DNA from: Polytrichum commune
Lineage: Eukaryota > Streptophyta > Polytrichopsida > Polytrichales > Polytrichaceae
Assembly (NCBI GenBank): GCA_950295325.1
Contig: OX485805.1
Span: 51,548,758 to 51,612,757, forward strand
Direction of reading: 5' to 3'
Length of the DNA stretch: 64,000 nt
In this document: one piece after another, positions 36,755-46,305 of the stretch
Layout: the number at the start of each line of letters is the position of its first letter
Numbering within the stretch: position 1 is the stretch's first letter
The notes under the pieces: model-generated
What the model was told of the DNA's origin: nothing
Seen by the model: only the letters and a program-made list of their open reading frames with translations
The model's database searches: none
Program-made: the position numbers and the translations under genes

Positions 36755-37390
36755 TGCCTAACTTTTTGACACATAGATACACTTACACTACAAAACCTTG
36801 ACAAATCAATGGTCACTATAGGTCTAAAGTAATTCAACTTTTCCCTTGCTATTGTCGTGTGAGGAAAGTGGAATCATGCTGAATTGTTGTAATTCTTGCT
36901 CTCGAAGGTCAAGAAGAGCATCATCTTATATTTGTCTGAACCTTAATGTATTTGAACGCTAACAAATATGTTGAGGTTGGCAAGAATCATTTTGAATTGT
37001 TGTGGCTTGTGGCCGTCTGTTCACGGAAGCTTGAGGTAGGTATACTCAAAACCAACACCTTTGACTGGAAACCAACATTGCGTATAATTGTCATACAATT
37101 GAAACTCCAAAATGTATGACCATTGTACATCGTGTTGGTTCTAGTTTTATTTTTTGAGAATACTAGGGTTCATAGTTCTTAATGGCAGATGCGAAGTGTT
37201 TAAATGTTGCAAAAAACTATGGATTATCAAGTGGACATTAATGTCACGATAATGACACAAAATACACAATGATTGCAGAAAGCATGACAAAATGGAGCCC
37301 AGGAAAGTCATATTTTTTTTGGCACATTCCCTTTCATAAGGTCGCCCCTTCTTTTTAGCTGAAGATTGCATCGAAATTGTATCCACTTTC
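36755..37390. repeat. Tandemly duplicated DREB downstream unit, copy 1
   Basis: This block resembles 39,835-40,500 in the same orientation (shared words include GACAAATCAATGGTCACTAT and TTGCTATTGTC), with many substitutions. Together with the two DREB genes it shows that gene plus downstream DNA was first duplicated in tandem; the whole was later duplicated as an inverted copy. The second unit lacks the equivalent of 33.9-36.7 kb. Confidence 0.6.
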
Positions 37391-38017
37391 TTGGAATGAT
37401 TTTCTCCCCCTATGAAAGAATGCGCTTACAAGCTTCATGGTTGAATGAGATTTTGCCTTCACATGAAGGTCTAGCATGTATGACAATGCCACTTCTTTCC
37501 TCGCCGTGCATTATGTACCATGATCATCATGAGGCCTAGGCCAAATGTCGTGTCCTTTGAGTCTAATCTTGCCGAGGCAAGACAAATATAATAATAACGT
37601 GTCCCTCGAGAATTGATTTTTGGTCAACTCATCCCAATGTAGTCCCTTGGTTATGCCAAGCCGAGTCTTTGATCTTCATTTTGAGGTCGAATCAGCCAGA
37701 AAAACAAGTCACATGTTACATAACCATATGGTGCTTGAGATGACGCTTTGAGATTGGAGAAGAGGATGACTTCCCTAGAGCATAGCTTGCATCCTCTTCC
37801 GCCTTCAATCTAAGCCTTAGATCTTCATGATTGAAGGACTTACAGGAGACGACTCTCAAATGGTGATGTCCGGGAACCCATCTGGGACCTCCCGGCCCTC
37901 ACGGGGGGTTGCTAACCTGGTCCATGGTAATATGGTTGGCTAGATTGGTGGGGGCTGAGGTGGCGCATTCAGTAACTTATAAGAGTGTAAACGCAAGCAG
38001 AAAGGGAGGGGGACGAT

Positions 38018-38110
38018 GCCGCGCCTTCCGAGATTCCGCCAAATGGCTTCTTTTGAAGTTAGAGTGTATCCCTGGGACCCATGCTTCTTTTCTAATCGTC
38101 ACATGCTTTT
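38018..38110 (+). promoter_or_regulatory. Promoter module of left-arm DREB-2
   Basis: GCCGCGCCTTCC (38,018), CCGCCAAATGGCT, GGGACCCATGCTTC and TCGTCACATGC (38,096-38,106) follow the order seen at the other family members. A weak TATA-like TTATAGAA lies at about 38,161. The module lies about 250-335 bp before the ATG at 38,353. Confidence 0.6.
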
Positions 38111-38352
38111 ACTCTTATAGCACCTCGGCAGGAATCAATCCTTCTCTCTCGGCCTGCTTCTTATAGAACGCATCCCCGCTCTCTTCATTCTTCACCAGTA
38201 TCACTGAACTAGAACTCCCATCAGAAACTCACACAGAACACGCAATTCGCAGCTGCCTCCATTGTGTGGACGTTAGCACAAAAGGGAAGAAGAAGAGGTT
38301 TGGGTGTTTTGAATTCGAGGAACTGGGAGTGGGGGGGGAGGTTTGCTTGGAG

Positions 38353-39123
38353 ATGGTGGAGAAGGTGAAAGCCGATTCCACGTTGGTGGCCAAACGGGGA
38401 GGTAATCTTCTGTTAAGGCCTGTGAAGAAATCTGCTGCGAAGCGACGGAGCTCGACTTGGTCGCCTGCGAAGCGAACGGGGTTGAAAGGGGTACGCATGC
38501 GGGCGTGGGGGAAGTGGGTCACAGAGATTAGAGATCCAGACACCAAGGAGCGCATTTGGTTGGGGTCATTCTCCACAGCCGAGATGGCTGCCAGGGCGTA
38601 CGATGCGGGTGTGGTGTGCTTGAATGGAGAGTCAGCTACTGCGAGGTTGAACTTCCCCGACTCCCCGCCTCGAATTCCCTCAAATTTGTCAAACCCCATG
38701 TCTGCCAAGGACATCCAAGCTGCCGCTGCCGCAGCTGCCACATCCTCTGTTCCCGCAGCCGAACCCCTCTCCATCCCTCCCACACGATGCTTTGTCGAGG
38801 ATGAGAGTGAACGCTCGTCGATTACTTCATGGGACTGCGGTTCCCAAGATTTCAATCAGTCCCGTGCTTGCTCGGCGTCCGAGGCAACGAGCTCAGCAAA
38901 TGAAGTGGGAGCTATGGAGGACCGTATCGACGTCGCATTTGGGGAGCTGGAACCAATTCTGGAGATCAGTTTCTTTCAAGAGATGGTGAAGGAAGCAGAA
39001 ATGGTGGATGCAATGGAAAATTATTATTTTGAGCCCCAACCCTTGTTCCAGGGCTCTCCAGCATCGATTGGGGGCGATAGGAGCACATCAAACCGACTGG
39101 CAGATTTGTGGTGCTTTGTATAA
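38353..39123 (+). CDS. DREB-like transcription factor, DREB-2 (left arm)
   Basis: 256 residues, no intron, starting at the ATG at 38,353 ([10 protein letters not shown]). An in-frame upstream extension to 38,266 begins with GTG and is not shared by paralogues, so it is excluded. The AP2 domain runs from [10 protein letters not shown] through [20 protein letters not shown] to LNFP, with V14/D19. It is followed by [13 protein letters not shown], an acidic part ([15 protein letters not shown]) and LADLWCFV. Compared with DREB-1 it lacks about nine residues in the N-terminal basic region. It should be a nuclear transcription factor with the same target class as DREB-1. The inverted partner is identical in the aligned 3' 233 codons but is interrupted by copia. 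Confidence 0.92.
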   Translation: MVEKVKADSTLVAKRGGNLLLRPVKKSAAKRRSSTWSPAKRTGLKGVRMRAWGKWVTEIRDPDTKERIWLGSFSTAEMAARAYDAGVVCLNGESATARLNFPDSPPRIPSNLSNPMSAKDIQAAAAAAATSSVPAAEPLSIPPTRCFVEDESERSSITSWDCGSQDFNQSRACSASEATSSANEVGAMEDRIDVAFGELEPILEISFFQEMVKEAEMVDAMENYYFEPQPLFQGSPASIGGDRSTSNRLADLWCFV

Positions 39124-39834
39124 CCATGAACCTTGCAAGCCCATTCTTTCAGAGGAGTAGCAAATTATTTCAGGACAAGCATCCACCAGACGGATTGTTC
39201 AACTAGAATCCTGAGCAATTCTTTTGTAGAGTAGGGATGGAATTAGTCACCTTCCCGTCGGTTGGGTGCCCGCATTTTGAAGGGTTGTCCAACAAAAAAT
39301 GTAGAATATGATCTAGCAAGCATAGAGCTTTGGATTTGGTACCCCATTTTTAGTAAGGGCGAACAACAACGAGGAATTCCGAAAGTGCCCTTACCTCTTG
39401 GACATGTAACATAATCGATGTCGAAATCTGAGTTCCTGAAATAAGAACACAGCAGCCTTCCTAATCATTCAAGTCTCCTTGAATCTTCTGCTTACAGGTT
39501 GGTCCGCTCAAATGGGACAGTCTTCACTCCAAAATTTTATATTAATTTCAACAGGCCAGACGATTAAGCACTGTTATCGAGTTTTATGTGCATCACATCA
39601 CGGTGCAAATGTGACGAAGAATTTCTGCTGTTTGAGTTTGATCTTGAAACTTGACCATGTGAAGAAGAATGAATTTTCATGAATTCTAGATACCTAGGGA
39701 GTGAAGATTTACAACTCCTTCATTAGCTGGTTTAGTTATAATCAATTTGCAGCGGTATCTCAACAAAACAATCTACTTTCTTGTGTAAACTGACAGATTG
39801 TGTGCAAAAAGTGTGTTGTATGAGTCTCTAGTGC

Positions 39835-40500
39835 TTAACTTTTTGACATATAGATACACTAACACTACAAAACCTTGACAAATCAATGGTCACTATTGGT
39901 GTAAAGTAATTCAACTTTTCCCTTGCTATTGTCATGTGAAGAAATTGGAATCATGCCGAATTGTTGTAATTCTTGCTCTTGAATATCAAGAAGAGCAACA
40001 TCTTACATTTGTTTGAACCTCAATGTATTCGAATGCTAATTTTTATGTTGAACTTGTGAGGTTGGCAAAAATCATTTTGGACAAAAAATTATATTTGTTC
40101 ATTTTTTAATTGTTGTGGCTTGTGGCTGTCTTTTCACATAAGCTTGAGGTAGGCATACTCAAAAACCAACACTTGACATTGTATATAACTGTCATACATT
40201 TGAAGCCCCCAAATTTATGATTATTGTACATCGTGTGGGTTTTAGTTTCCTTGTTGGTCAATACGCTCTTAATGTCAGACGTCAAGTGTGTAAATGTTAC
40301 AAAGAAATATGGATTGTCAGATGGAAATTGATGTCACAATAATGACACGAAATAGACTTTCACAAAAAGTATGGCGAAGTGGAGCCCTGCAATGTCAATT
40401 TTTTTTGGCATATTCTCTTTCTAGGAGGTCACCGCTTCTTTTAGCCGAAGATTTCCCACAATACCTTTCCCTTTCGAGAATAATAGTAAATGCCACAAAA
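39835..40500. repeat. Tandemly duplicated DREB downstream unit, copy 2
   Basis: Same-orientation relative of 36,755-37,390. It lies just inside the spacer, so it is single in the inverted structure. This means the inverted duplication ended at about 39,586, inside the second tandem unit. Confidence 0.6.
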
Positions 40501-41368
40501 TTTGCTCTTTCTTTTTACATACTCAGACTTCACTGAGGTCCTCTTATAGTAATATTGTACTGAGAAATATGAAATGGATGCTCTCTTGCAGGGTAAATAT
40601 CATTTTCATCACCCTCCTGTCTTTGAAATTGTTATCTACTCTACGCATGTCATCCACTCATGGCATCTATCCTCAAATATTCACACACATCTGACATTTA
40701 AGAATGCACTCATCCTAAAATAATAGGGGATGTGCATTTGTGGGGACAAAAATATCAAACAACAATAACAAAAACTACAACTTTGAATGTTTGTGTTCTG
40801 TGTTCACCGACCACCGTCTTTGTGTAGTTTAGTGATTTAGTGTCCGTCAATTTGGCGGTTGGAATTGTCCAAAATTCATGCATAAATCCAAATATACTCA
40901 AATCCTAGTTACGATTCTTGAGACACTTGGTTGGATCTTTGGCATGCCATGGCTTCTTAATGCATAAGCATGTGAGACTACTTTGCTCCCTCCACTTTGC
41001 TTGTTTTTGCAGTATACCTTGTGACATAGTGCCCACCACCCTCACCTTTGGCAATTGATAGCACGGGGAGGTTGTTGTCAAAATTTTATTTAACCACGTG
41101 AGGAAAAATACAGGGCATTTTTAATTAAAGAGAGAAATTCTTTACATAGATTTTGGAATTATTACTATAGCTCTCTAGCAGCTTGGACACCTTTCCGCCT
41201 AATAATTAATTAAAGTGCAAAACTAAGTTAGGCAACCCATAAAATAATATTTCAAATTTGGGCACATTGAAAAGTTAATTTAATATAAGTTAGACATTCA
41301 TCCAAGTCATTTCTATAATTCATGGATGGTTTTCCTCATTTCATCTATGGCAGCCACCATTAACCTAA
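40501..41368. other. Spacer, no gene seen
   Basis: About 870 bp of AT-rich sequence without a coding signature or recognisable repeat. Confidence 0.35.
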
Positions 41369-42580
41369 ATGCTTCCCTTAACAAACATTCTTTACCCTAA
41401 AGTTTGTCTTTTACTTGTATGTCAGGGTTTTATTTGGCAACAAATTTTGCTTTGTGTGAGAGTTATACGGAGTGGTCTTTTTGAGAGACTATGTTGCAAT
41501 GGTGTCTGTGAGAGATCAAGCTTGCGAAGAGTGACAATGGCAAGGCAAAAGACATTACAATGTATGTTTAGATCCATTGATAAAGAGGAAATGCATGTAC
41601 ATGTGGAGTGTGAATTTGAGAGCTTAGGCAAAAGATTGGAGCTGGAGAAAGCTATGGAGAAGGAGGTTGCCAAACGGCATGCTGGGAGACTCAAGAAGGA
41701 GCTACAAGCAAATGTGTTGATACGAAAGGAGGAAAAACTGCAAACAAAATGATCAATTTCAAAGAAAGCTCATATGAGAGGCAAGCACACATGTTGGTTC
41801 ATGCCTTCCCTTTGGGATCTTAGTCATGCTGAAATGAGAATGCATAAGAATTACACTGCTGCTCTCAGTTATTTACAATCAAAATACAAGCTTTCAGGGT
41901 ATATTGGAAGTGTCTATGATGATCTTATAAGAGGAACACTCTTCAATTGGTTTACCACTTCTAGAGAATTAAAAGGAGTGGGAAGAATTTTTTTGATGAG
42001 AAATCTTCATTTATTGAAGGTTCTCAACATAAATATGTTCAATAAGAGTTTCTTGGATTAGAGGAAGAAATCGTTGTAATGCTTCAAGGACTTAAAGATG
42101 TAGGGCAACCTTTATTGGACTACATCTTCAGTGTGAACAAGGATTAGAACCCTAATTGAAACTAGACAACCTCAAATACTTCAACAAGAAGGCAACAAAG
42201 TTTTCAAGATCGGTTTAACTTGGTCAAGGGTATTTGTGAAAAAAACCACTTAAACTAGAGCTACAAGAAGGCTACATGGACTGCAAGAAACTACCAACAA
42301 ATTGGGAAGAGCTAGGGTTGAAGATGGCACAAAGGGTTGCTTATCTTGTCAAGGTTTTTTCAAACCCTCCAACATTATTTGTTAACACAGATCAAACATG
42401 CATACACCTAATCCCTACAAGAGGTGGCCCATACATGGGATGTAAAAGGTTCAAAATATATTCTAATTCATGAAGCAGATGATAAGAGGCAAATTATAAT
42501 GTCAGTATCCTCTACAATAACTATCAACATCATATTTTTCCAAGTTATATTCACAGGGACTAATAAGAAATTAATCGGTC
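41369..42580 (+). pseudogene. Broken DDE-type (DDE_1/pogo-like) transposase
   Basis: Three frame-shifted parts read in order on the plus strand. First, a basic helical segment (41,530-41,752; KRLELEKAMEKEVAKRHAGR). Second, HTCWFMPSLWDLSHAEMRMH, KNYTAALSYLQSKY and LIRGTLFNWFTTSRELKG at 41,774-41,970. Third, from 42,290, NWEELGLKMAQRV and FVNTDQTCIHLIPTRGG, then after a shift VKGSKYILIHEADDKRQI and FFQVIFTGTNKKL. The NTDQT..HLIPT..G..TW..KGSK pattern is the first-aspartate region of a DDE_1 superfamily transposase as I know it from plant and other genomes. Frameshifts and several stops (42,060-42,280) make it inactive. No terminal repeats were found around it. Confidence 0.6.
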
Positions 42581-42946
42581 ACTACTAGAAGTATTTAAAT
42601 ATTTTATTCGTTAGTTGTTTAAAATACCATTTTTTAAGCTACTAATGTCATATTATTTTGGACTTTGAAATTTCATTTATTCATTAACTTATAGATAACC
42701 ATTTTTTCTATACAAGTAGTGGCTTTCATTATTTAGATAGAATGCTCTTTAATAACATAGTGAAGAAAACGTATCTTTAATTTGTTATACGTATATTTTT
42801 ATTCAAGTGCGTTGTTCAATGTCATACCGAGTAAATTTTCCTCCTTCAAACACACTAAATATTCCATGCAATAAGCTATCATATCCAGAAACTCATTCGG
42901 CATTCGTCCTTTCTCTATCCTTGTGATCAATAGATATAGACTATAA

Positions 42947-43706
42947 GGGGCCATTCACGTTTAGGGTACTACTTTTGGCCGTCTAACAGAAAACGGACTT
43001 TTTTGGATAACTTCACATGCTTGGTATGCTTAGATTTGTATTGTGAAGCATATTTTGGATCATACCTACATTTCATACTCCATATCGAGTACACTGACAA
43101 AGTTAATTTAGAAGGAATAGGGTTATCTAAGACATCCTTTTGATTCCTTAAAGGACATTCAGGAGTGTTGTCTTAATTGTTCACCTTAGGATCAAGGAAT
43201 GAAAAGGACAACAAGAATCAATTGAAACAATCCCAAAATTTTCCCTCACACTCATCGTTCAAGTGTGTACCAATAGAACCAAATATCTATTGAATAGCAA
43301 TTGGCCAACTTTACATGTGGCACCAAACATGTCCAAATATACATATACTCACGACCACACGTAAAAGGAACGTCTAGTATTAGAATTGGACAAAAAAAAT
43401 TATATGAATGGACACATGACACTTTTACCAAGGTACCAAGATACATAACAGGAAATAATTGACCACCAATGCACACCTAAATAGCAAAAAAATGCCACTG
43501 ATGTGGCCTAGGGTTTAGGGTTTAGGGTTTAGGGTGATTATTAAATAATAATAAAAATATTTCTTGATAAAGCTTATGAACTATCTACTTATTTATGTAA
43601 AATTTATTGATCAAATAATAATAAATCATGATAAAAACCAAGATTAATGCGACAAAGTCCTTAAGTCCTTTGTCCCGAAAGTAGTACCCTGATCGTGAAT
43701 GGCCCC
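42947..43706. mobile_element. Inverted-repeat element, copy A, 4-bp TSD
   Basis: A 760-bp element. It begins GGGGCCATTCACG and ends CGTGAATGGCCCC; pairing extends over about 30 bp per end (with TAGGGTACTACTTT-type sequence). ATAA lies on both sides (42,943-42,946 and 43,707-43,710). It encodes nothing recognisable. A telomere-like TTTAGGG run sits inside. Copy B at 44,717-45,462 is the same element in opposite orientation. Confidence 0.7.
43509..43534 (+). repeat. Telomere-type TTTAGGG array inside the element
   Basis: Four consecutive TAGGG units separated by TT (TTTAGGG type) are present here. The corresponding place in copy B (44,889-44,903, complement strand) has only two. The length difference suggests slippage since the copies separated. 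Confidence 0.8.
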
Positions 43707-43710
43707 ATAA

Positions 43711-44712
43711 AGTGGGACAAAAGTCGGGGGAGGAACCAATTCTAATTTGTAATCAATAATAACTATTATTTCTTTGATAGTGGTTTGTATCTTAACCTTA
43801 ATTCAAGATGGTTTGACCTTCAACTTGGATGTAGTTTGTGATACATTACGGGTCCTATACATCTTCAACTAATGATATGTAACTATATAAATGATATGTA
43901 ATTAAGTCATATTTTGTATATTGAACAACAATAAATGAATCTATATTGGATTCCATAGTAACAACGATTGGTGTTGAAAGTGTTAATATCATTATAACAT
44001 GCGTATTACCAATATCTATGATTGACTACTTGATTTAATGTTGCTCAACTTTTAATCCACTTTGTTCTTTCAACCTTAAACATCCATCGTAAATCACAAA
44101 CCTTAATAAATTTTATTACATCTTCTGAAACCTTATAAAAATTGATGAAAAAAAAAAATTAGATACATACATTTTATTGTCAGCCCTTTGGAGTAGCAAT
44201 GCAAACACTCACAAAAGTGGTGCGGTCCAACCAACCAATCATCTTATCATCCTTTTGAATCATGGGGCCATGAAGAGCTTCTAGCAAGAGTTTCAAAAAA
44301 ACTTTGTTAACTGAGCCTTTGTTATCCATGGTACACAACATGTCCAAATTGCAACAAAAATTCTTGTCAAGTTTAGTTGAATTTACATTGACCTTAAACC
44401 ACTCTGCACCATATTGTTTTGAAACCTCCTAATCATAACTTCATTCATCAAATCTCTAGAGTATTTTGCAGGATGGCATAGCCTTGTTGCAATTGTTTCC
44501 GAGCAAAAAAAATGCATCTTCACTTGTAAATAATTCTCACAATCCATTGCATCCCATAATGGGAAACTCATAATCTTCACATAGTATTAAGCTTTTAATA
44601 TATAGTCCTACACTCAAAGGTCTAGCAACTCTCACTTCCTTTATCCCTTATATGTGCCAGTCTCTAAGACGCAAGTTAAAGTTACTTGTCCATTCACATA
44701 ACCATTGCTAAC
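43711..44712. other. Spacer centre between the two inverted elements
   Basis: About 1 kb, AT-rich, with no gene or repeat I can support. The geometric centre of the large inverted duplication (about 44,360) falls here. Confidence 0.4.
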
Positions 44713-44716
44713 ATAC

Positions 44717-45462
44717 GGGGCCATTCACGGTTGGGGTACTACATTTGGGACAAAGGACTTAAGGACTTTGTCGCATTGATCTTGGTTTTTATCATGATTT
44801 AATATTATTTAATCAATAAATTTTACATAAATAAGTAGATAGTTCATAAGCTTTATCAAGAAATATTTTTATTATTATTTAACAATCACCCTAAACCCTA
44901 AGCCACATCAGTGGCATTTTTTTGCTATTTAGGTGTGCATTGGTGGTCAATTATTTCATGTTATGTATCTTGGTACCTTGGTAAAAGTGTCATGTGTCCA
45001 TTCATATAAATTTTTTTGTCCAATTCTAATACTAGACGTTCCTTTTACGTGTGGCCGTGAGTATATGTATATTTGGACATGTTTGGTGCCACATGTAAAG
45101 TTGGGCAATTGCTATTCAATACATATTTGGTTCTATTGGTACACACTTGAACGATGAGTGTGAGGAAAAAAATTGGGATCGTTTTGATTGATTCTTGTTG
45201 TCCTTTTCATTCCTTGATCCTAAGGTGAACAATTAAGACAACACTCCTGAATATCCTTTAAGGAATCAAAAGGATATCTTAGATGACCCTATTCCTTCTA
45301 AATTAACTTTGTCAGTGTACTCGATATGGAGTATGAAATGTTGGTATGATCCAAAATATGCTTCACAATACAAATCTAAGCATACCAAGCATGTGAAGTT
45401 ATCCAAAAAAGTCCGTTTTCCGTTAGACGGCCAAAAGTAGTACCCCAACCGTGAATGGCCCC
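44717..45462. mobile_element. Inverted-repeat element, copy B, 4-bp TSD
   Basis: A 746-bp element with ends GGGGCCATTCACGGTTGGGG and CCAACCGTGAATGGCCCC. ATAC lies on both sides (44,713-44,716 and 45,463-45,466). The sequence is the reverse complement of copy A with substitutions and a shorter TTTAGGG run. The different flanking tetranucleotides show two separate insertions, not one inverted duplication. Confidence 0.7.
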
Positions 45463-46094
45463 ATACCCTCCATCGCACTTAATATGTGTCTTCTCCAAAA
45501 ATGATATTGGATCATGATCACAAACATTAGTGCAACACGCCTTTTCAGGCAAAGAACTACTTTGCAATCACTTACAATTGCCACTATCAAGTTCATGTAG
45601 AATATATAAACCAATTGTAAAGACTGGTCATGCAAATTTCAAATGATTTTTCGTAAAGAAAATCCACATTTTGCACCAAAGCAATGTTTAGCTAGACTTA
45701 TATTTGCACAACTAACATCGCTAACATTTGACCACACAAATCATAATCATTTGTCTTCAAATAGAGAATCTCGAAGGTGCAAACTGCAAGTATGCATAAA
45801 CTGTGACTATCAACAATCACTCTAAAGACTACAATACAAAGAAATATTAATGAAATTTCAAAACTGACAAAGTGCTAGCTCTTCAATTGACACACCCTAC
45901 TTGTATTGTTGATCCAAATCTACATCAAATAGGCAAACAAAAAGATCTACCATCACATTCGACACTTGCATGAAGAAGAGTCAATATGTTCTTAAAAGGT
46001 GCTTGGGTCCTAGGCTATGTGAATGAACTAAGGAAAATGCACAAAAATGTCACATGAACATCTTAGGATAGGATATTGATAGTCCAATACTTAC
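45463..46094. other. Spacer, no gene seen
   Basis: About 630 bp of AT-rich sequence. If the phosphatase exon at 46,095-46,305 belongs to a gene, this would be its next intron. Confidence 0.3.
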
Positions 46095-46305
46095 CTTCCC
46101 TCCAAGAGTGAAAAGAGCACAGTAGTGCCCAAAGAGAAGTTATTATCATGTTTCCAGGCTTCTGCAAATTCATCGCCAAGCTTCAAATAAGCATTCTTCA
46201 CATCTTCTTTTGCTAGAGTTGAAAATGATGCATCCTTGAGTATGGAATCAAGAAGATGTAATTTCACATAAGATGCAGTAGAGTGGCCATCATGGCCATT
46301 TAACA
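46095..46305 (-). pseudogene. Protein phosphatase 2C exon fragment
   Basis: A 211-bp exon bordered by a TTCAAG acceptor (before 46,305) and a GAAG/GTAAGT donor (after 46,095). It encodes VLNGHDGHSTASYVKLHLLD, then AYLKLGDEFAEAW and TTVLFSLLEGR. This matches the PP2C pattern VFDGHGG...A.Y...L and GTTA.......G. The metal-binding DGH of the family is altered (LNGHDGH instead of FDGHGG), so catalysis is doubtful. No neighbouring PP2C exon is certain: a minus-strand stretch at 47,022-47,297 could be an upstream part but has no diagnostic motif. It is probably an isolated fragment, perhaps captured by a transposon; a decayed whole gene is the alternative. Confidence 0.6.

Larger units (their letters stand above)
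26135..39586. repeat. Left arm of a large inverted duplication
   Basis: The whole stretch is matched in reverse complement by 49,138-64,000, apart from four large insertion differences. Clear pairs: 26,135-27,826 with 62,230-64,000; 30,351-30,896 with about 61,691-62,234; 32,066-35,456 with 58,309-61,690; 36,405-38,398 with about 56,316-58,313; 38,399-39,586 with 49,138-50,325. The outer limit is only where the window stops in the right arm; the true arm may be longer. Apart from the DREB genes and transposons listed separately, I find no conserved coding signal in the arm. Short open stretches such as 34,866-35,330 are conserved between arms simply because the DNA is. A (TCTTTA)n tract at about 26,951-26,975 differs in repeat number from its partner at 63,108-63,129. 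Confidence 0.93.

Noticed and set aside
38266-38352. N-terminal extension of DREB-2 (29 extra residues)
   Set aside because: It begins with GTG and has no counterpart in the paralogues; all copies share the ATG giving MVEK.
38229-38855. 208-codon open frame opposite DREB-2
   Set aside because: Antisense shadow of the AP2 coding sequence, kept open by its GC-rich codons.
43509-43534. Interstitial telomere / chromosome fusion point
   Set aside because: Only four units and located inside a mobile element that is repeated nearby, so it belongs to the element.
42947-45462. The two opposed GGGGCC elements as arms of a single larger foldback element
   Set aside because: Each copy has complete ends and its own different flanking tetranucleotide, which indicates separate insertions.
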